From the NCBI GenBank assembly GCA_029204225.1, contig CM055112.1, forward strand, positions 42,192,545 through 42,256,544: a stretch of 64,000 nucleotides of DNA, written 5' to 3'. The stretch is from Diphasiastrum complanatum (taxonomy: Eukaryota > Streptophyta > Lycopodiopsida > Lycopodiales > Lycopodiaceae). The position numbers were made by a program, and so were the translations under genes. Shown here piece by piece: positions 60,001-64,000 of this stretch. Below the pieces are notes generated by a model. That model was not told the DNA's origin. It did no database searches and saw only the letters and a list, made by a program, of their open reading frames with translations. Every line of letters starts with the position of its first letter. Within the stretch, counting starts at the first letter, position 1.

Positions 60001-60222
60001 CCATTTTGAATGAAGCACAGTTCTCTGAATAAGTGGTTTCTGTTGAAGCTCATCAAATGATCGAAATATATGTTGTAGGATGAACCTCTTTTAGTGGCAG
60101 ATGTAAGTGGACTTGACTGGGTGTGTGTTCCAGGTGGCAGGAAGAGCTCTTAAAGATACGGAGCGCATTGTTACTGAATTTGATGATTTACAAGCTACTT
60201 TTTCACCTTCTTCTTGTTTGAG
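54026..60222 (+). CDS. Trigger-factor-type chaperone, probably plastid-targeted (partial gene, 4 exons)
   Basis: Four exons read through in one frame: 54026-54394, 54517-54600, 55124-55252 and 60134-60222 (ends after two bases of a codon). Introns are GT-AG. The joined product has about 100 N-terminal residues rich in Ser, Thr, Pro and His (transit-peptide-like), then the ribosome-binding domain of trigger factor: LELEVVESREANSR, VVLSIVVPPNVCKESYDQVL, the signature VPGFRPGKRVPE, ILVNFIGQKQVRASAIEAVL and ALKDTERIVTEFDD. The GFRPGK loop contacts the ribosome beside the exit tunnel in bacteria; the plastid relative should assist nascent chains on chloroplast ribosomes. An internal ATG (54311) is an alternative start. 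Intron 3 is 4.9 kb and holds gypsy remnants; later exons were not found before the window ends. The exon 3 donor (TCT/GTGTGT) is weak but is required by the frame. Confidence 0.82.
56095..56330. repeat. Direct repeat flanking a gypsy remnant, copy 1
   Basis: Similar to 57912-58110 (shared words: gatgaagcaatct / tgaagcaatctaac, caagagttctc, aaagagtccaag, gaatgtacata). The two copies flank the RT remnant and are likely LTR pieces of one element. Confidence 0.6.
57130..57990 (-). pseudogene. Gypsy reverse transcriptase and RNase H remnant (in intron)
   Basis: On the minus strand 57920-57700 reads FMHNLFDQLGKAKI, HFGYHH and LPTFQNVMSNIM, the palm strand before the RT active site of Ty3/gypsy elements (usual DLLDQLGKAxxFSKIDLRSGYHQ and ATFQNLMN). 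Further on (57480-57200) TTFEFLDQLL and FIVEIDTT-like phrases in shifted frames mark the RT-RNase H connection and RNase H start. Many stops. Gag and integrase are absent. Confidence 0.7.
57912..58110. repeat. Direct repeat flanking a gypsy remnant, copy 2
   Basis: Same orientation as 56095-56330, adjoining the RT remnant directly. Confidence 0.6.
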
Positions 60223-62432
60223 GTAAAGTCTCATGGAAATTCCATGTATTTTTGAGGTCTCCTTGTTAATGGCATACATGGTGCTATCTGCAAGGCACAA
60301 GTGTTTCAAGGTAACAAGGCTGGTATTCTTGATAGTTTTGACCACATGTTTTGTGTGCGGTCTCTTCTTATAACAGAATCCCTTCTTAAACCCTAAGAGA
60401 CAATGCTGTCGAAATGGCATCCAAAGCTCTTCGTCATTCTGGTCTTGGCCTGCTTCAAGGACCAGTGCTTGAAGGAAGAGAGATACTTTCTCCAAGACCT
60501 TTTAAAAAGCAAACCAACCACGTGCTTGTTTGCTATGGTAACATATGACAAAAATCACTACCTACCGACATATATTCAGTGGTGAATCAATTCAAGAGTT
60601 CCCAACTTTGTAACAGGTTTGATCGACAACACAAATGGTTCCGCAAATAAAATCCTTGAAAGAAAGGAGCTTCAAATATTTAATGCTTATAATATTCTTA
60701 ACCATCTCGGGTTTTCAGAGTCACATCCCTTCAAGTAGGTGCATGTGATGAAAATGCTCTAGCAAATACAGCTCTTAGCTTAGAGCTTTCCACTTGAAGG
60801 TTCTATTGGTTGTCCAACCCACGTATCTGCAGCAAAAAGCTTTGGTAGTAGACGAACTTCTCCTTCTCCTTCTTTCAAGAAAATGGAAAAGCTTTTGTCC
60901 CTTCCAATTGTTCTCCTTACTAGTTAGGTTGCAGAATAGCTTCATTACCAGCAACAATTACTCTTTTATAAAGCAGCGCTCATCAATCTTGATCACAATA
61001 CTCAAGGCTGTCAATGATCCGACATTTGAAGATCATGTTTGTTTCTTTACAAGCATGTAATTTTTCCTTGCTATCCATGCTCTTCTCATTTGCACAACAG
61101 TATATCGTTCTATTGTGCCATGATCAATCATTCCCTCTGGCAATGGCTGGTGATCTATGGCATCCAAGTGGCACTTGGAACCTGCAAAGGGGAAAAACTC
61201 TTTAACAACTCGTTCTTCAGCAACAGAAAATTTCTTAACATGAAATCTGGAGTGATCTGAACTCTCCTCTTCTTTCTCCTCGCCGATTTATAATCACTTA
61301 ACTGAGAGCTTTACGAGTGTCTTGCAATAGACACAGAGAGTACATGGCTGAATTATGAACCATCGTTACAGAAGACTTAAGCTTGAGAACATTTTTGTGC
61401 ACGTAGTTTCATCCTTGATGAATATGGTTCAAGCAAACTCTTTCTACTGTTTTGTTTGCTTCTTGATCTTGTATGCTGCTCAATAATTACTATTTGGCGT
61501 TCTTATGGTAAAATGGAGTCTTAGTAACCTGGTTGTGGGCTCAATGAATCCATCAAATACCAGAATCATCAGGACTTGAGATGGAGTGCCAGAAAATAAC
61601 AAGGCTATACCCTTGCATGACACTCATGCAACACCAATCATACAAGTAGCTCAATTGGTAGAGCTCTCCATCAGGGGAGAGGGGGGGTGTTTATCCTAGG
61701 TTTAAATCTCTAGCTTGGCCATGCATTTATGTGTTACAAGAAATATTTGACATTTGTCCAAATGCATTACATTTCAAGTTAGTAAGTGAACTCTTATGCA
61801 AAGGAACATGGTTGTTAAGGCTATTTGAAGGTCATCCATACCTTGCACAAAAATTCTCTATTTTATTCTAGTATAACTTTGCCTAATGAGTATGCCAATC
61901 CTCAATAGAAAGAGGCCAAATATGTTCCTCTTCTGCCTTGCTAGATATTCTTGGTCATATAATTTTATTCTTTTTGATGTTATGTAAGAGGTTAAGGTTC
62001 ACAAGAGTGAAAGTCATCCAAGAATCCTCATATGCTATGAGCGACCGTAGTGTGGTGGGCGTGTCGCGAAACAGGGAGTAGTATCTCCTTCTAATCTCAT
62101 AGTATATAGGAGATTTGAAGATAAAATGCTACGCTCCTCAGACTCCAACTCACTCAAAGAGCAAAACTGCTGGTTTGACCACTAGTTGGCTCTGCTAGGT
62201 GTGATCAAGATATGCTCTATATAAAAAACGTCTGATATATTGATGAGTATTGGAAGGGAGGTCCGTGATAGAGATGCCAAGAAACTCAAGGAGGAGGTGG
62301 GATACTTGAGAGAACCATGACAACTGGTAACCTTGATCATGAAGATAATGGGAAGAAGCAAGTTCTATCTGCTTATATCTATGCTCTGCAACTAGAAACG
62401 CCTGATATGTGTGATAAGCTAGAAGGCTACAA
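60223..62432. other. Downstream sequence, no exon identified
   Basis: Expected to contain intron 4 of the trigger-factor gene. A possible acceptor (gggttttcag, to 60710) opens a frame of about 23 codons in the right phase, ending in TGA near 60796, but the residues do not resemble the family. Nothing else was recognised except the tRNA-like sequence at 61643. Confidence 0.35.
61643..61721 (+). ncRNA. tRNA-like sequence with pol III A and B boxes (SINE head or tRNA pseudogene)
   Basis: TAGCTCAATTGGTAGAGC (61647-61664) is a near-perfect A box/D arm. GGTTTAAATCTC (61699-61710) is a B-box-like T arm. The end TAGCTTGGCCA (61711-61721) pairs partly with CAAGTAG at the start. The anticodon arm is irregular (a CTCTCC/GGAGAG hairpin with a 6-base loop and an extra G run), so it is unlikely to be a functional tRNA. 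A tRNA-derived SINE head or pseudogene fits better. Confidence 0.5.
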
Positions 62433-63022
62433 TTAGCTATATAAGGGGAGCAGCAAACTCGACATGGATGATCTCATGGGGACCGAAGGGCTTTGCCAAA
62501 TCATGCGAGCTAATATGGTAGTCTGTAATCTCGAGATACTAGCCCAGTGTGAGGAGGAAAGACTAGTGCACCATGTCTCTGCTGCATATAAAGTTGTGGG
62601 GGTGACAATGGTATCAAGAGGTCTACACTTACTTGGAGAATCCCGAATACACATATGGAAACAAAGCCTCTCGAACTGAACAAGGGAAGAATGGCCCTTC
62701 CCAGTTGCGAGTGGTAGCTGCCTATCTCATACGAAATATAGGACTAGTGAAAAGTGTCCCCAAGTAAGTGTAGGAAGAGACAATTTGTAGGGGCTGTCTG
62801 TCAAAAATAAATTCTTGACACTGCATGAAACCCCTAGAAGTATTGAAGACCATAGCCTTGGTCTTTGCAATGTTCACCCCCCAAGCCCCAACGGGTACAA
62901 AAGGCTTGTAGGCAATTCAACTGTCCGTGTAAGCCCTCTATGGTCGAAGAGACTAGCACCACATCATTGGTGTAAAGGAGAATGGCAGAGTGTCGCCTAG
63001 TCTGCAATGAGATCCACCACAC
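62433..63022 (-). pseudogene. LINE reverse transcriptase C-terminal fragment
   Basis: Minus strand. 63022-62834 reads HSAILLYTNDVVLVSSTIEG, LQAFCTRWGLG: the non-LTR RT active-site region (usual LLYADDxVLLS...L...F). The second Ala-Asp is changed to Thr-Asn. After frame breaks, 62654-62433 reads PTTLYAAETW and ISRLQTTILARMI, the thumb region after the palm (LYGxExW...ixrxQ..fLr..l). Endonuclease, 5' part and poly(A) tail are not seen. A 5'-truncated and decayed copy. Confidence 0.72.
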
Positions 63023-63039
63023 TCCACCCTTTGCAATCT

Positions 63040-63830
63040 AGGGTGCTTCTTTTTTCTTCCCTGGGAACCGGTGTCAAAAGTCTTCTCCTTGCCCTTCTTT
63101 GAAAAGGTGCTCAAAGGTGGCTTTTCCCTGGGTTTGGATTTCTACTTTTTGTGGGCTACTGCGTGCGTGTTGTCAAAAATCTTGGCGATGCACACCGCAT
63201 CCTCTAAAGTTTGTGGTTGGTTACAACGGACCTCCAAGTGATAGTCTTTGGGCAAGCCCAAAATAAAATGTAACTTCAGAAGCATGGGGTCCATCCTATT
63301 GGTGATTGGGGTACCGTTTCTTGGAATTCCTGCAACCAATGACTTTGTCCCCATTTGTAAAGTTGCAAAATGATGGTAATATTCAAAATCATCTAAGACC
63401 TTTCAAAAATGCGATCAGCCACTTGAAAATCATCCCAAGTTGTTGGTGCATTGGTGTGGTCCTTGAGATCCTGTCACCATGAATATGCTTTCTCGCGTAA
63501 ATAGTGGTCGTGATCTTAGAACTGTCTGATAGATTGTGCATGGAAAAATGAGAATTCCATTGATTTGGCCATGCCAATATCACATCCTGATGCCGGCCTT
63601 TCTTATTACTCGAAAAGTATTTTGAACTAAACATTAGGTTGAAGAGAGCTTGTTGCGATGGTTCTAAGCTCCAGTTTGGCCCGTTAATGTTTAGATTGCA
63701 TGTCAACAATTTGTTGTTGGAGCTTGTTGATGGCGTGCACGCACCATTTCTTCCAAATCAGTGACTGTCGGGGGCATGAGGAAGATGAAGCCCGAGTTCC
63801 CTCCATAGGCGCATCCATGACTAAAAGAGA
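63040..63830 (-). pseudogene. Ty3/gypsy gag fragment
   Basis: Minus strand. In shifted frames 63709-63389 carries the capsid start (WPNQWNSHFSMHNLSDSSKI, then FKWLIAFLKGL). 63354-63142 has the capsid end (LHFILGLPKDYHLEVRCNQP, TLEDAVCIAKIFDN). The Lys-rich region after it reaches about 63040. Pattern close to the gag at 10705-11882 (same spacing of FHLHGVSDEKK-like and QFVLRLP-like motifs). It adjoins the LINE fragment at about 63.03 kb. Confidence 0.68.
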
Positions 63831-64000
63831 GAGGTGTGGCAAAAAACTAAAGGAAAAACGGAGACCATAGGTGCAAAATCAGGCTCAAACAAGGATATGT
63901 AGACAAAGAGGCCTTATGCAATATAAACTTGGAAACTAACACTGAAAAGAGAATGAGGTAGGTCTAGGAGTACGACCCCTCATCCTCCTTCGTTCTCCTC

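Larger units (their letters stand above)
55253..60133 (+). other. Intron 3 of the trigger-factor gene, repeat-filled
   Basis: 4881 bp between GTGTGTGC and TTCCAG. It includes the gypsy RT/RNase H remnant (57.1-58.0 kb), flanking direct repeats, and LTR-like sequence at 58.1-58.8 kb (gtccataactgtagcc near 58790 resembles the chromovirus LTR end). Assignment depends on the exon calls on both sides. Confidence 0.65.

Noticed and set aside
60710-60796. Possible exon 5 of the trigger-factor gene after gggttttcag
   Set aside because: In the right phase it is open for only about 23 codons and the residues do not resemble the family; kept only as a remark.
62433-62654. A frame starting MCIRDS, a well-known sign of sequencing adapter translated into protein
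   Set aside because: The underlying bases on the minus strand are ATGTGTATTCGGGATTC, not the transposase adapter sequence, and the following residues fit the LINE RT thumb region.

Overview
This is a 64 kb piece of a plant nuclear genome. It is AT-rich, has one spliced gene of chloroplast origin (a trigger-factor-type chaperone with a 4.9 kb intron), and most of what can be recognised is LTR retrotransposon (Ty1/copia with initiator tRNA-Met primer sites, Ty3/gypsy, and one element with the Tat/Athila-type primer site), plus a LINE fragment. I see no bacterial, phage or CRISPR features. The exact plant is not determinable by reading; a large-genome land plant, perhaps not a flowering plant, is a guess.

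Layout. 1-5.9 kb: mostly unassignable DNA, with one weak candidate first exon on the minus strand (about 1.55-2.3 kb). 5.92-9.56 kb: a complete but internally deleted copia element (Copia-1, + strand, TSD TATTT). 10.4-15.1 kb: an LTR fragment, a gypsy gag/protease remnant with leader, primer site and LTR (minus), and copia fragments. 15.4-21.0 kb: a copia gag behind an LTR end, and LTR-like promoter sequence. 21.6-34.9 kb: a nested stack. An old copia element (Copia-E, minus) was split by a non-autonomous Tat/Athila-like element carrying an intact 286-codon ORF (23001-26752, TSD AACAC), and again by a full copia element (Copia-2, minus, 28010-34820, TSD ATAGT) that holds a chimeric duplication of its RT/RNase H region. 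34.9-36.4 kb: 5' LTR, primer site and repeat-rich leader of a gypsy chromovirus (minus). 36.4-39.0 kb: copia element Copia-3 (minus). 40.4-44.9 kb: copia fragments, an LTR and the 5' half (gag, protease) of the Copia-E family (+). 44.9-49.4 kb: the 3' half of the chromovirus (+), with gag, protease and chromodomain but with about 1.9 kb of unrelated repetitive sequence where RT, RNase H and integrase should be. 49.4-53.7 kb: unassigned, LTR-like. 54.0-60.2 kb: four exons of the trigger-factor gene, with gypsy remnants in intron 3. 61.6 kb: a tRNA-like pol III box pair. 62.4-63.8 kb: LINE reverse transcriptase and gypsy gag fragments.

The most striking structural observation is that one inversion of about 10.0 kb (between 34.90 and 44.93 kb) would repair two unrelated elements at once. 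It would rejoin Copia-E protease to its integrase, and the chromovirus leader to its gag start. Both breakpoints lie at the same 4-base word (ACAT/ATGT), and the Copia-E reading frame is kept across the restored join. Copia-1 and one arm of the Copia-2 duplication share an active-site change in reverse transcriptase (YVDD to YVND) and the same premature stop, while the second arm has neither. This points to trans-mobilised defective copies and template switching.
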